Program-made: the position numbers and the translations under genes
In this document: positions 38,142 through 47,024 of the stretch, piece by piece
Numbering within the stretch: the stretch's first letter is position 1
Layout of the letters: each line of letters opens with the position of its first letter
Notes under the pieces: model-generated
Seen by the model: only the letters and a program-made list of their open reading frames with translations
Told to the model about the DNA's origin: nothing
Database searches by the model: none
NCBI GenBank assembly: GCA_031551755.1
Contig: JAVBNE010000012.1
Coordinates: forward strand, 124,001 to 188,000
Length of the DNA: 64,000 nt
Origin: JAVBMU01 sp031551755
Lineage (GTDB): Bacteria > Actinomycetota > Actinomycetes > Actinomycetales > Cellulomonadaceae
Reading direction: 5' to 3'

Positions 38142-38156
38142 GCTAGCAATGCTAGC
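38142..38156. promoter_or_regulatory. Operator GCTAGC-AAT-GCTAGC of the FitAB-like module
   Basis: Two copies of the self-complementary GCTAGC, 3 bases apart, lie just upstream of the antitoxin ribosome site. Ribbon-helix-helix antitoxins bind such short repeated palindromes, so autoregulation by the toxin-antitoxin complex is inferred. Confidence 0.6.
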
Positions 38157-38188
38157 AGTGACAGCGCGCAAGGCTGGCAGCGTCACGG

Positions 38189-38905
38189 CTAGGTGTGGTT
38201 AACGCTCTGGCAGTGGCGCGCCACGGCCTCGGCGAGCAGGGCCTGCGCGACGATGTAGGTCGCCATCACCCAAAACCCGGAGAGCGGCGGGTCCACCACC
38301 TCGAAGGCTCGCAGCGCGATCAGCGCATCCGAGACGATGAAGAGCGCCCCGCCGATGCCCGCGACCCGACCCAACCCTGTGGCGAGCAACGCCATGATGG
38401 TCAGGCACGCCCCGTAGATGATCATCGGGCCGAGCAGCCCACCAGCTCCCGGCGCACAGGCGACTACCAGCCCGACGAAGACGCCCCCGTACCCAACCAA
38501 CGCCCAGGGGCGGGTCGCCAGGCTCGTGCGACGCAGCGGCCAGAACGCCACGATGTAGGCGACCTGAGCCAAGGCGAAGAAGCCCATCATGACCAGGAAG
38601 GCGGCGTCGGAGCCCACGAGGTCGGGCGCAAAGTCCCCCAGCCAGGACAACCCGAGCCCCAGGACGGCGAACCGGACCAGCCGGGTCCGCGGCGTCGGCA
38701 CCGCGAACCAGAGGGACAGCGCGAGAAGCGGCATCAGGAGCCACTGGCTCGCATTGGCGACCTGGGCGGCAGCGCCATCCGGCCAGGCCGCATCCGCGAG
38801 GTTCGCGGCCACATTGACGACCGCGACCCCGACAAAGGCCCAGAAGGCGAGGCGAGAAACAGGAGTTCGCGTGAGTGCGGGCGCGCGCGAGGTCGTGTCG
38901 GTCAC
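38189..38905 (-). CDS. YhhN family membrane protein (lysoplasmalogenase-like)
   Basis: 238 residues with about eight hydrophobic segments. YhhN/TMEM86 family hallmarks are LGLSWLGDFAPDL, FFALAQVAYIVAFWP and a late GGALFIVSDALIAL. TMEM86B is a lysoplasmalogenase, and bacterial members are assumed to act on ether lipids; activity here is inferred only from family. GTG start. It stands alone between two toxin-antitoxin pairs that read in the same direction. Confidence 0.82.
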   Translation of the reverse strand: MTDTTSRAPALTRTPVSRLAFWAFVGVAVVNVAANLADAAWPDGAAAQVANASQWLLMPLLALSLWFAVPTPRTRLVRFAVLGLGLSWLGDFAPDLVGSDAAFLVMMGFFALAQVAYIVAFWPLRRTSLATRPWALVGYGGVFVGLVVACAPGAGGLLGPMIIYGACLTIMALLATGLGRVAGIGGALFIVSDALIALRAFEVVDPPLSGFWVMATYIVAQALLAEAVARHCQSVNHT

Positions 38906-38914
38906 GGCGGGAGT

Positions 38915-39325
38915 CTACGGTCGAGCGGGGGCCGCTTGCCTATCGCGGGTGGGCTCGATCACCGTGATGAAATCGTCGAAGATACGAAAGTCGGCCACGT
39001 TCGCTGTCATGACGGCGACGCCATGCCGGTGGGCCTGCGCCGCGATGAGTGCGTCCTTGCTCCGAACGCGAGCCCCTGATGCGCGCGCGCCTGCGGCCAC
39101 GATGCCGTACGACCGGGTGGACTCGAGATCGAACTCGATCCATTCCAGGGTGGCATCCAACATATAGAGCCGGCGCATTCTCTCGGCTCCAAGCCCTGAC
39201 GTGGGCGCAGCGACGATACCGAACTCGAGTTCCGCGCGGGACAAGATGCTTGCCGCGTATGTCTCTTCCGGATCCAACCGGTAGAGGTTGAGATCGACCA
39301 ATACGTTGGTGTCCAGCAGAATCAC
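38915..39325 (-). CDS. VapC-type PIN-domain toxin
   Basis: 136 residues. PIN acidic residues: MILLDTNVLVDL (Asp), ILSRAELEFGI (Glu), SKDALIAAQAHRHG (Asp) and MTANVADFRIF (Asp). The GTG start overlaps the Phd-type antitoxin stop (GTGA), with GGGAGA 6 bases upstream; upstream residues in the same frame belong to the antitoxin gene region. Predicted endoribonuclease neutralised by its partner. Confidence 0.92.
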   Translation of the reverse strand: MILLDTNVLVDLNLYRLDPEETYAASILSRAELEFGIVAAPTSGLGAERMRRLYMLDATLEWIEFDLESTRSYGIVAAGARASGARVRSKDALIAAQAHRHGVAVMTANVADFRIFDDFITVIEPTRDRQAAPARP

Positions 39326-39597
39326 TGCTTCTCCCAGGGGTCGCGAGGCTCGTCGTCCTCCGCATAGAGATCGTCCAGTTGGCGCCGCAGGTTGTCGACG
39401 TTCTCTGCACTCATGGCAGGAAGCTGCATCAACACTGCCCCCTTCACCCAACGTTGGGGTCCGGGACGATCCGGCACCAAGCTGACCCCTGTTGGGTTTC
39501 CGTGGGAGGTCACTTCTACGGGCTCGCCACCGTCCAGGACGCTACGCACCACGGCCTGAGGGTTCTGCTTGAGTTCGCGCGTGCCTACGGTCTTCAT
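39322..39597 (-). CDS. Phd/YefM-type antitoxin
   Basis: 91 residues. The DNA-binding N terminus (MKTVGTRELKQNPQAVVRSV, then GEPVEVTSHGNPTGVSLV) is Phd/YefM-like. The acidic C terminus (LDDLYAEDDEPRDPWEKQ) is the toxin-binding tail. Preceded by a perfect inverted repeat that is probably its own operator. Partner of the PIN toxin encoded downstream. Confidence 0.92.
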   Translation of the reverse strand: MKTVGTRELKQNPQAVVRSVLDGGEPVEVTSHGNPTGVSLVPDRPGPQRWVKGAVLMQLPAMSAENVDNLRRQLDDLYAEDDEPRDPWEKQ

Positions 39598-39615
39598 GTC
39601 CCCATCCTACGAAGC

Positions 39616-39635
39616 ATGTAGACGCACGTCTACAT
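39616..39635. promoter_or_regulatory. 20-base inverted-repeat operator of the Phd/VapC module
   Basis: ATGTAGACG-CA-CGTCTACAT: perfect 9-base arms with a 2-base centre, 18 bases upstream of the antitoxin ATG. Strong candidate for autoregulation by the antitoxin. It is also only about 90 bases upstream of the divergent metH start. Confidence 0.7.
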
Positions 39636-39723
39636 CTCTCCATCAGTCGGAGCGTCGTCGCCCGCCCCCATCCATTCCTCGGCCGACGCCGCGCACTCAC
39701 GTCCCGCTCGTTAGGCTCCCCCC

Positions 39724-42700
39724 ATGCCTTCTGTGCTGACTCCCCCGATGCGTTCCGCCGCCCTAACCGAGGCTCTGCGTACCCGTGTCGTGGTGGCCGA
39801 CGGCGCGATGGGCACCATGATCCAGGCGCTGGAGCCGGAGCTGGCGGATTTCGAGGGACATGAGGGCTGCAACGAGATCCTGAACGTCACCCGTCCCGAC
39901 GTCGTCGCGGCGGTGCATGACGCCTACCTGGAGGTCGGCGTCGATGCGATCGAGACGAACACCTTCGGTGCCAACTGGTCGAACCTCTCGGATTACGGCA
40001 TCGACGACCGGATCGAGGAGTTAGCCGAGGCTGGGGCCCGGATCGCGCGTGAGCGGGCCGACGCCTTCAGCACCGCCGAGCAGCCCCGCTGGGTGTTGGG
40101 GTCGATGGGACCGGGCACCAAGCTGCCGAGCCTGGGCCACGTCACCTACGCCTTCCTGAAGGAGACCTTCGCCCGCCAGGTAACCGGGTTGTTGGCGGGC
40201 GGCGTCGATGCCCTGCTGATCGAAACCTGCCAGGACCTGTTGCAGGCCAAGGCCGCCGTGAACGGTGCGCGCGAAGCCATGACCACCGCTGGTCGCGAAG
40301 TGCCGGTGATCGTGCACGTCACGGTCGAAACCACCGGCACCATGCTGATGGGCACGGAGATCGGCGCCGCACTGACCACATTGCAGTCACTGCGGGTCGA
40401 TGCGATCGGCCTGAACTGTGCGACAGGTCCGGACCTGATGAGCGAGCACCTGCGGTACTTGTCGCAGCACTCCGAGGTGCCCGTGACCTGCATGCCGAAC
40501 GCCGGGCTGCCCGTACTCGGCCCGAATGGCGCGACCTATCCCCTAACTCCCGCGGAGCTGGCTGCCGCGCACTCCCAGTTCGTCGGCGAGTTCGGCCTCG
40601 GGCTGGTCGGCGGTTGTTGCGGGACGACGCCGGAGCATCTGCGCGCCGTCGTCCGAGCCGTCCGGGGGCGTGCGGTGATCACCCGCGAGCCTGAACGGTT
40701 GAACGGTGTCGCGAGCCTGTACTCCCCCACGGAGCTGCGGCAGGACACCTCGTTCTTGGCGATCGGTGAACGCACGAATGCCAATGGTTCCAAGGCGTTC
40801 CGCGAAGCGATGATCGCTGGTGAGTGGGAGGAATGCGTCGAGATCGCCCGCGCCCAGACCCGCTCCGGGGCGCACCTGCTCGATGTCTGCGTGGACTACG
40901 TCGGGCGTGATGGCGTCGCCGACGTCCGCGAGGTCGTGTCCCGGCTGGCCAGCGCCTCGACCCTGCCCCTGGTGATCGACTCCACCGAACCGGAGATCAT
41001 CCGGGCCGGTCTGGAGCTGATCGGCGGCCGGGCAGTCGTCAACTCGGTGAACTTCGAGGACGGCGACGGACCGGGTTCGCGGATCTCGCGCATCATGCCG
41101 TTGGTGGTCGAACACGGGGCGGCCGTGGTCGCCCTGACGATCGACGAAGACGGCCAGGCCCGCACGACCGCCACCAAGGTCGCGGTGGCGGCGCGGCTCA
41201 TCGACACCCTGGTGGAGCCGTGGGGAATGCGGCTCGACGACATCATCGTCGACACCCTGACCTTCCCCGTCGCGACCGGGCAGGAGGAGACCCGCCGGGA
41301 TGCCATCGAGACCATCGAGGCCATCCGTGAACTCAACCAGCGATACCCGGGAGTGCACACGACCCTCGGCGTCTCCAATGTGTCCTTCGGGCTCAACCCG
41401 GCCGCGCGGACCGTGCTGAACTCGGTCTTCCTGCATGAGGCGACGCAGGCCGGCCTGGACTCCGCGATCGTGCATGCCGCGAAGATCGTGCCGTTGGCCA
41501 GCATCCCGGACGATCAGCGGCAGGCTGCCCTCGACCTGATCTGGGACCGCCGCACCTTCGAGGACGGCGAATGCACGCACGACCCACTCGCGCACATGCT
41601 GGAGCTGTTCGCCGGGGTGGATGTCGCCGCGCTGAAGGACGCCCGCGCGGCCGAGCTCGCCGCACTGCCGGTGGGCCCGCGTCTGGAACGGCGGATCATC
41701 GACGGCGAACGCAAGGGCCTGGAGTCGGATCTCGACGAGGCGCTGGCCAGCGGGATCACAGCCCTGGATATCGTGAACGAACACTTGTTGGCGGGCATGA
41801 AGACCGTCGGCGAACTCTTCGGTTCCGGGCAGATGCAGCTGCCTTTCGTGCTCCAGTCGGCTGAGGTGATGAAGTCGGCGGTGGCCCTGCTGGAGCCACA
41901 CATGGAACGATCCGACGAGGCCGGCAAGGGCACGATCGTGCTCGCCACCGTGCGCGGCGATGTGCACGACATCGGGAAGAACCTCGTCGACATCATCTTG
42001 ACGAATAACAGCTACACCGTGGTGAACATCGGCATCAAACAGTCGATCGGCGCCATGATCGAGGCTGCTGAGGAACACCAGGCCGATGTGATCGGGATGT
42101 CCGGGCTGCTCGTGAAGTCCACGGTGGTGATGCGGGAGAACCTGGCCGAGTTGTCATCGCGTGGGCTCGCGAAGCGCTGGCCGGTGCTGCTCGGCGGAGC
42201 CGCGCTGACGAGGACCTACGTCGAGGACGACCTGGCCGGGGAGTTCGACGGTGTGGTCCGGTACGCGCGGGACGCCTTCGAGGGGTTGGCCCTGATGGAA
42301 CCGCTGGTGCGGATCGCCCGAGGTGAGTCGCCCGACGCCGTGGGGTTGCCGCCGCTGAAGAAGCGCCGCCACGCGGTCACCACGGTGACCCAGACGGCCG
42401 ATGCCGACCTACCTGCGCGGTCCGATGTTGCCGTGGACAACCCGGTGCCGGTACCGCCGTTCTGGGGGACGCGGATCGTCAAGGGGGTGCCGTTGGCGGA
42501 GTACGTCGCATTCCTCGACGAGCGCGCGACGTTCATGGGTCAGTGGGGGCTGAAGCCGGGGCGGGGCGGTGCCTCGGGCGGCGCGGCGGGCGATGGCGCG
42601 GGTGGCCCGGCGGGTGCCGCGCGCGGCGCCGGGGCGAACGGCGACCCAGCGGCGCCCGGCGCTGGGGCTTCGTATGAGGAACTGGTCGAGACTGAGGGGC

Positions 42701-43368
42701 GGCCACGGCTCGCCGCCTGGCTGGAACGGTTGCGGACCGAACACATCGTGGACCCTGCCGTGATCTACGGGTACTTCCCGGCATGGTCGGAGGGCAACGA
42801 TGTGGTGATCGCCCACCACGACGGGCCCGACGGCGGCAGTGGTGGCGAGCCTGGGACGGAGCGGCTGCGGTTCACCTTCCCCCGGCAGCGCCGCGACCGT
42901 CACCTGTGCTTGGCGGACTTCATCCGGCCCCGTGAGTGGGTCGAGGCGGAGGGCCGGTTCGATGTACTGCCGGTGCAGCTGGTGACGATGGGGTCGACTG
43001 TTGACGCCCACACCGCCGCGCTCTATGCGGCGAATCAGTACCGGGAGTACATGGAGTTGCACGGGTTGACGGTGCAGCTCACGGAGGCGCTCGCGGAGAT
43101 GTGGCACGGACGTCTCCGAGCCGAGTTGGGGTTCGCCGATCAAGACCCAGCGGACATGGCCGGTGTGTTCAAGCTCGAGTACCGGGGGGCACGGTTCTCC
43201 TTGGGGTACCCCGCCTGCCCCGAGATGGAGGATCGGCGCAAGGTGGTCGAGCTACTACGGCCGGAGCGTGTTGGCGTGATGCTGTCGGAGGAGTTGCAGC
43301 TTCACCCGGAACAGTCGACGGACGCCTTCGTCTTCCACCACCCGGAGGCGAAGTACTTCTCGGTGTGA
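39724..43368 (+). CDS. metH: Cobalamin-dependent methionine synthase
   Basis: Transfers methyl from 5-methyl-THF via methylcobalamin to homocysteine; 1214 residues. Domains in order: homocysteine-binding (1-330; zinc cysteines in GLNCATGPD and GGCCGTTPEH), pterin-binding (about 345-620; IGERTNANGSKAFREAM), B12 cap and B12-binding (about 650-900; cobalt-ligand motif GDVHDIGKN near 745), and SAM activation domain (about 985-1214). A Gly/Ala-rich linker (about 945-982) before the activation domain is unusually long. TAGGCT lies 4 bases before the ATG. No cobalamin riboswitch is seen in the short upstream region. Confidence 0.96.
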   Translation: MPSVLTPPMRSAALTEALRTRVVVADGAMGTMIQALEPELADFEGHEGCNEILNVTRPDVVAAVHDAYLEVGVDAIETNTFGANWSNLSDYGIDDRIEELAEAGARIARERADAFSTAEQPRWVLGSMGPGTKLPSLGHVTYAFLKETFARQVTGLLAGGVDALLIETCQDLLQAKAAVNGAREAMTTAGREVPVIVHVTVETTGTMLMGTEIGAALTTLQSLRVDAIGLNCATGPDLMSEHLRYLSQHSEVPVTCMPNAGLPVLGPNGATYPLTPAELAAAHSQFVGEFGLGLVGGCCGTTPEHLRAVVRAVRGRAVITREPERLNGVASLYSPTELRQDTSFLAIGERTNANGSKAFREAMIAGEWEECVEIARAQTRSGAHLLDVCVDYVGRDGVADVREVVSRLASASTLPLVIDSTEPEIIRAGLELIGGRAVVNSVNFEDGDGPGSRISRIMPLVVEHGAAVVALTIDEDGQARTTATKVAVAARLIDTLVEPWGMRLDDIIVDTLTFPVATGQEETRRDAIETIEAIRELNQRYPGVHTTLGVSNVSFGLNPAARTVLNSVFLHEATQAGLDSAIVHAAKIVPLASIPDDQRQAALDLIWDRRTFEDGECTHDPLAHMLELFAGVDVAALKDARAAELAALPVGPRLERRIIDGERKGLESDLDEALASGITALDIVNEHLLAGMKTVGELFGSGQMQLPFVLQSAEVMKSAVALLEPHMERSDEAGKGTIVLATVRGDVHDIGKNLVDIILTNNSYTVVNIGIKQSIGAMIEAAEEHQADVIGMSGLLVKSTVVMRENLAELSSRGLAKRWPVLLGGAALTRTYVEDDLAGEFDGVVRYARDAFEGLALMEPLVRIARGESPDAVGLPPLKKRRHAVTTVTQTADADLPARSDVAVDNPVPVPPFWGTRIVKGVPLAEYVAFLDERATFMGQWGLKPGRGGASGGAAGDGAGGPAGAARGAGANGDPAAPGAGASYEELVETEGRPRLAAWLERLRTEHIVDPAVIYGYFPAWSEGNDVVIAHHDGPDGGSGGEPGTERLRFTFPRQRRDRHLCLADFIRPREWVEAEGRFDVLPVQLVTMGSTVDAHTAALYAANQYREYMELHGLTVQLTEALAEMWHGRLRAELGFADQDPADMAGVFKLEYRGARFSLGYPACPEMEDRRKVVELLRPERVGVMLSEELQLHPEQSTDAFVFHHPEAKYFSV

Positions 43369-43410
43369 GTGCGGGGGCGCTCGGCAATATCCGCCCTTCC
43401 ACCTTGATCG

Positions 43411-44088
43411 TCAGCGTGGTTGGCGGAACCCTGAAATCTGTCGCCCCCGCCAGCAAACCGCAGCCCATGTCCCGAGGGCAGTCGTCAAGAGAATCATCCC
43501 CCAGGGCAGCGCGGCTGTACCGCGGGACGCGAGGGAGACGCTGGAGGTCTCAGGTGACGCCAGTCCAAGACTTTGGCCTACCGCTACCAGTAGGAACACT
43601 CCAAGGCATAAAGCAGGACCCAAGAAGCGTCCGGCATAACTTGTGATTATTAGGCCCAAGGCGATCACGGCAACGGACTCGATTCCATAGGGAAGAATCG
43701 ACCAGTAGGCGTAGGAGATCCACTGGTCGTCGCCGATCCCGGGAGAATCCAAGCGCGCGGGACCCCAGGGAATCAGTAGAAGCGGCGCTACGGAGAGTAG
43801 CATCACGGTCAGAACCCACGTGACGTGGCCAGCGCGGAGAGATCTCGCCGCCGTCCTTTCCCAAGATGAAAGCTCGCTTATTCCCAATGCTGCACCTGAG
43901 AGCCCAAGGAAAATGGCGCTAAACTCTCCGATTGTCACTGACCTCGGCGCGCTCGCGCCGATCCACCTCAACTCAACAGGGAAGTTCAACCAATTGGTTG
44001 TGAGAGCCCCCAGCGAAACCACCCCGACACCTCCGAGCCAAATCCACGGATGCCGCGGTCCCAAATACCGCCGAACTGCACTGATCAT
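43411..44088 (-). CDS. Multi-pass membrane protein, probable ABC-transporter permease subunit
   Basis: 225 residues with about six hydrophobic segments (for example WIWLGGVGVVSLGAL, WVLTVMLLSVAPLLLIPW, SVAVIALGLIITSYAG, WGMILLTTALGTWAAVC). No family is recognised. It is the last gene of a coupled run: its ATG overlaps the stop of the larger membrane protein, which itself overlaps the ABC ATPase. Base composition is less GC-rich than the flanking backbone. A transporter role is inferred from context. Confidence 0.55.
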   Translation of the reverse strand: MISAVRRYLGPRHPWIWLGGVGVVSLGALTTNWLNFPVELRWIGASAPRSVTIGEFSAIFLGLSGAALGISELSSWERTAARSLRAGHVTWVLTVMLLSVAPLLLIPWGPARLDSPGIGDDQWISYAYWSILPYGIESVAVIALGLIITSYAGRFLGPALCLGVFLLVAVGQSLGLASPETSSVSLASRGTAALPWGMILLTTALGTWAAVCWRGRQISGFRQPR

Positions 44089-45443
44089 GGTGAATCAAGT
44101 TCGCTCAGTGAGCACTCTGAAATCTCTTCTCGGTGCGTGTCGATCCAAGATTCGAAGTCCACGTCCGACAAGTCCGCAAGCCCGTATGCCAACGGACTAT
44201 CCGCCCATGCACCGCCAGTCGGTGATCTATAGGCCATTCCCGCCCTATCCGTCAGCTCGGCCGCGATGGCATCGGCGGCAACCTGGCCGTGCATCAGCGA
44301 CATTGGCACCACTCCGGGTCCGTTGGCGGCTACGAGCGCATTGCACTGAGGCACACCACCCAAGGAAGCGGCAACCAAGAACGCAATCGATTCGACGATC
44401 TCGGACTGCGGGGCCGTCGGATCGGAGATCTCGAACACCAGCACACCGCCTCCGGGTCCTGCGATGGACCCTTCGACCTGATCGGAGGTTGCCACGGCGC
44501 GTTCGACGAGCTGCATTGGGTGTGTGGTATTTGCCAGCACGACCATCGGCTCAACGGCCTGAGTTAATGGTTGTGACAGCACCCGGTGCCCCTCATGCAC
44601 ACACACCTCAACGCCTAAGTCACTGGTGCTACAGTCTGCGCGAAAGTCGAGTTCACGTTCGACCGAAACCGGAATCCGCTGAGCGCCCACCACGCCAAGG
44701 ACCAGAACAGGAAGCAGGCACGTCGCAGTTGTCGCTCGGTAAACTCTTGCCCCTGATCCCTGGAACCTGCGTCCGAGGCGTGCGGCAACGATAACAAGAC
44801 TTCCGCACAGACCCGTGAGGAAAGCGAGGCGAAATAGCGCTGCTGGAGGCGCGAAGCGATCTCCGAGAACGGGCCAATCTTGTCCCCATACCAAAGCAAC
44901 GGGCTGATAAGCAGGCCCAGCAAGAGCGGGGGCCAGCCACACAACGCTTGCTGTGAGCGCAGCGACAAGAACACCCCAACCTCGGGGAGCCAACGCCCCG
45001 ATGGCATAGCCAAGAAACGGCCAGAACGCGAGCGCGGGCAGGGTTGAGATCAGCGCGGCAAGAACTGCCAGAACGCCACCCGCCTCCGCGCGAACGGCCG
45101 TGATGGCGATTGCGGAACCTCCGCTGAGTAACCAACCGGCTCCAAGCGCTCCGAGTAGGAGTCCCGTCTGCCGTCCTACTGCATCCCATCCGGCGCGGGC
45201 TGTCCACGGGCCGCCCGTAAGCGAGCAAGCGTTTACGGATCGGGCAGCCATCGCGGCTAGGACTGATGCCGCGATGATCCATGGCGAAGCGCCCTCGCGT
45301 AGGGCCACCGCGGTGGACACCCAGGTCGGTGGGAGCCACGCCATGCTTTCCACCAGCGCATCGAGGCCGCACACGAGCCCGACGAGAAGATTGCCGAAGA
45401 GAATCCAGAGCCTCACTGGCCGGAATCGTTGCGTCCATCCCAT
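44085..45443 (-). CDS. Membrane protein with large extracytoplasmic C-terminal domain, ABC-associated
   Basis: 452 residues. About six hydrophobic segments fill residues 1-255 (ILFGNLLVGLVCGLDALV, AGGVLAVLAALISTLPALAF, LLPVLVLGVVGAQ). A soluble region of about 195 residues follows, with cysteines (DCSTSDLGVEVCVHEGH; VPQCNAL) that suggest an outside, disulfide-bearing domain. The start ATG overlaps the ATPase stop (TGATG); an earlier in-frame ATG lies inside the ATPase gene. Not recognised beyond that; probably the main permease of the ABC system. Confidence 0.6.
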   Translation of the reverse strand: MGWTQRFRPVRLWILFGNLLVGLVCGLDALVESMAWLPPTWVSTAVALREGASPWIIAASVLAAMAARSVNACSLTGGPWTARAGWDAVGRQTGLLLGALGAGWLLSGGSAIAITAVRAEAGGVLAVLAALISTLPALAFWPFLGYAIGALAPRGWGVLVAALTASVVWLAPALAGPAYQPVALVWGQDWPVLGDRFAPPAALFRLAFLTGLCGSLVIVAARLGRRFQGSGARVYRATTATCLLPVLVLGVVGAQRIPVSVERELDFRADCSTSDLGVEVCVHEGHRVLSQPLTQAVEPMVVLANTTHPMQLVERAVATSDQVEGSIAGPGGGVLVFEISDPTAPQSEIVESIAFLVAASLGGVPQCNALVAANGPGVVPMSLMHGQVAADAIAAELTDRAGMAYRSPTGGAWADSPLAYGLADLSDVDFESWIDTHREEISECSLSELDSP

Positions 45444-46198
45444 CAGGCCCTCACCGCCATACTGACGGCGCGATAGCCGGCCTCCAGAGGCGAGACAAAC
45501 TGGTCGGTAACTCCGCCACAATCCGAGAGTTCTTGCACCGTCCCGCGGAAGGCGATTCTTCCATCGACCAGAACTGTGACCAGATCCGCGATCTGGGCAA
45601 GATCCTCCACCATATGTGTGGAGATCAGCACCGTCGCCCGCTCACCGATTGTGCGGAGATAGCCACGAACCTGAGCCCGCTGCACCGGATCCAAGCCAAC
45701 GGTCGGCTCATCAAGCAGTAGGAGATCCGGTGCGTGCGCTACGGCGCAGGCGATTCCAAGACGTTGCCGCTCTCCCCCTGACATGGTTCGAACCCGGCGC
45801 TTGCCAAAGTCCGAGAGTCCAACGACAGCTAGAGCACGTTCGGCCGCCGTGCGGCATTCATTATCGTTGATGCCGTTTGCCCAAGCAGCGAACTCCACAG
45901 TTGCGACGACTGTCATCGTGCCCGATAGGTCGAACCGCTGCGGGAGATACCCGACCCGCTTGCGCATTTCCTTATCAGCCGCCAAGCCGCAACGGTGCTC
46001 TCCGAGCATGATTGTGCCGGCGGCGGGTCGAAAGACCCCTGCGAGAATGCCGAAGAGAGTGCTCTTCCCGGCACCGTTCGGTCCGAGAAGCCCGTGCACG
46101 CCTTTCCCCAACTCGAGGTCGACATCTCGCAACACTTCACGCCGTCCGAACCGAGCGGTAATACCCTCAAGCCATAAGACAGGTTGACTCATCCTCAT
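45443..46198 (-). CDS. ABC transporter ATP-binding protein
   Basis: 251 residues. Walker A LLGPNGAGKST, signature MSGGERQRLGIA, Walker B LLLLDEPTVGLD and switch ISTHMVEDL. CcmA/NatA-like exporter type. The two downstream membrane genes are translationally coupled, and small secreted or lipoprotein ORFs lie upstream on the same strand. This resembles peptide-export or peptide-immunity loci, but the substrate is not known. The start could be Met1 or Met3. Confidence 0.9.
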   Translation of the reverse strand: MRMSQPVLWLEGITARFGRREVLRDVDLELGKGVHGLLGPNGAGKSTLFGILAGVFRPAAGTIMLGEHRCGLAADKEMRKRVGYLPQRFDLSGTMTVVATVEFAAWANGINDNECRTAAERALAVVGLSDFGKRRVRTMSGGERQRLGIACAVAHAPDLLLLDEPTVGLDPVQRAQVRGYLRTIGERATVLISTHMVEDLAQIADLVTVLVDGRIAFRGTVQELSDCGGVTDQFVSPLEAGYRAVSMAVRA

Positions 46199-46235
46199 CC
46201 ATTCTCGAGTCGGCCAACTTGCCGGGCCGCCCGGT

Positions 46236-46619
46236 TCACCAGCGCAAGGTCCCGGACTGCTTCACCCCGTTTGTGTTCCAGGCTTGGGTCCGGTACTCGG
46301 AATTTCTCGTGGGGCTGCCGTAGTAGACGGTCCACGTGGAGTTGGCCGCGCTCTTGCTTGACTTCGACAGGATAGTGTCAGGCATCCCTCCGCCTCTGAC
46401 GCCCTTGATCGCTACGGTGGTCGACAATGCCGAACCGCATCCCGTCCTGCTACCGGTGGCAGCGACCGAATCTCCTGCTTTCGTTGGAGATTTCGCGACG
46501 AGAGCGCACCCCGCAGCGAATGTCGGCCGCGCGCAGACCACCGCACCGCCGCGAGCATGGCACCCGCTGCAAGGGTTACTACAAGCTTCTAATGGATCGC
46601 ACCACCGCAATCCTTTCAC
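46236..46619 (-). CDS. Small ORF, possibly a secreted peptide precursor
   Basis: 127 codons from a GTG with no ribosome site. The C-terminal 50 residues look protein-like, rich in Ser/Thr/Asn/Trp/Tyr (NSTWTVYYGSPTRNSEYRTQ and an ending QSGTLRW), as in small exported proteins. The N-terminal part is Cys/Arg-rich and unconvincing. In the +1 frame the same DNA encodes LVVTLAAGAMLAAV, a signal-peptide-like stretch, so the real gene may be frameshifted. It ends 37 bases before the ABC ATPase start. Confidence 0.35.
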   Translation of the reverse strand: MKGLRWCDPLEACSNPCSGCHARGGAVVCARPTFAAGCALVAKSPTKAGDSVAATGSRTGCGSALSTTVAIKGVRGGGMPDTILSKSSKSAANSTWTVYYGSPTRNSEYRTQAWNTNGVKQSGTLRW

Positions 46620-46685
46620 GCTCTAGCACTTAGCCCTGTTGTTCGAGATTGTGTCCGGAACGTTACTTCTTTGCGTCTGCTTTTG

Positions 46686-46769
46686 TCAAACCACACGATG
46701 GCATCGTTCAGCTCGGCTCGGCGTAGCAGAGGCCCCCTTGCCGTGCGGGCAGTGCAGAAGTGGATCACC
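46686..46769 (-). repeat. 84-base imperfect direct repeat, copy 1
   Basis: Read on the minus strand it begins GGTGATCCACTTCTGCAC, identical to copy 2 for 18 bases, and continues with clear similarity (two single-base indels) to a TGA stop. It forms the 3' end of the lipoprotein ORF. Confidence 0.7.
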
Positions 46770-47024
46770 CGATGCCACCCGTCCGTGGAAGATCGGGCCG
46801 CTCCCCGGCGGGGTCATAGGGTCGCGGGCAATACTCGGCCCGAGGTCAACGGCGGCGCGCGCCAGGGCTATAGCTCGAGCGCAGCAATCCGCTTGTTGCA
46901 CGCCCTGATTGGCGGCCGACGACGTCGAAGGGTCGACGGTGGAATCGGTGCCACCGCACGCCGTGGCGGCGCCGATCACGAGAACCGCGACAGCAGGCCG
47001 AGAATGCCCGGGTATAGATCTCAC
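46686..47024 (-). CDS. Small putative lipoprotein
   Basis: 112 residues from a GTG that overlaps the stop of the 41-codon ORF upstream (GTGA); GAAGGA lies 13 bases before it. A lipoprotein signal is plausible: MRSIPGHSRPAVAVLVIGAA then TACGG, with Cys as the lipobox residue. A Ser/Thr-rich spacer follows. The last 28 codons are encoded by an 84-base copy of the 3' end of the upstream ORF. I do not recognise a family. Confidence 0.45.
   Translation of the reverse strand: MRSIPGHSRPAVAVLVIGAATACGGTDSTVDPSTSSAANQGVQQADCCARAIALARAAVDLGPSIARDPMTPPGSGPIFHGRVASGDPLLHCPHGKGASATPSRAERCHRVV

Noticed and set aside
39636..39723. Cobalamin riboswitch upstream of metH
   Set aside because: Only 88 bases separate the toxin-antitoxin operator from the metH start; there is no B12-box-like sequence and the space is too short for the aptamer.
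40543..42078. 511-codon minus-strand frame inside metH
   Set aside because: Antisense shadow; metH has all expected motifs across this stretch.
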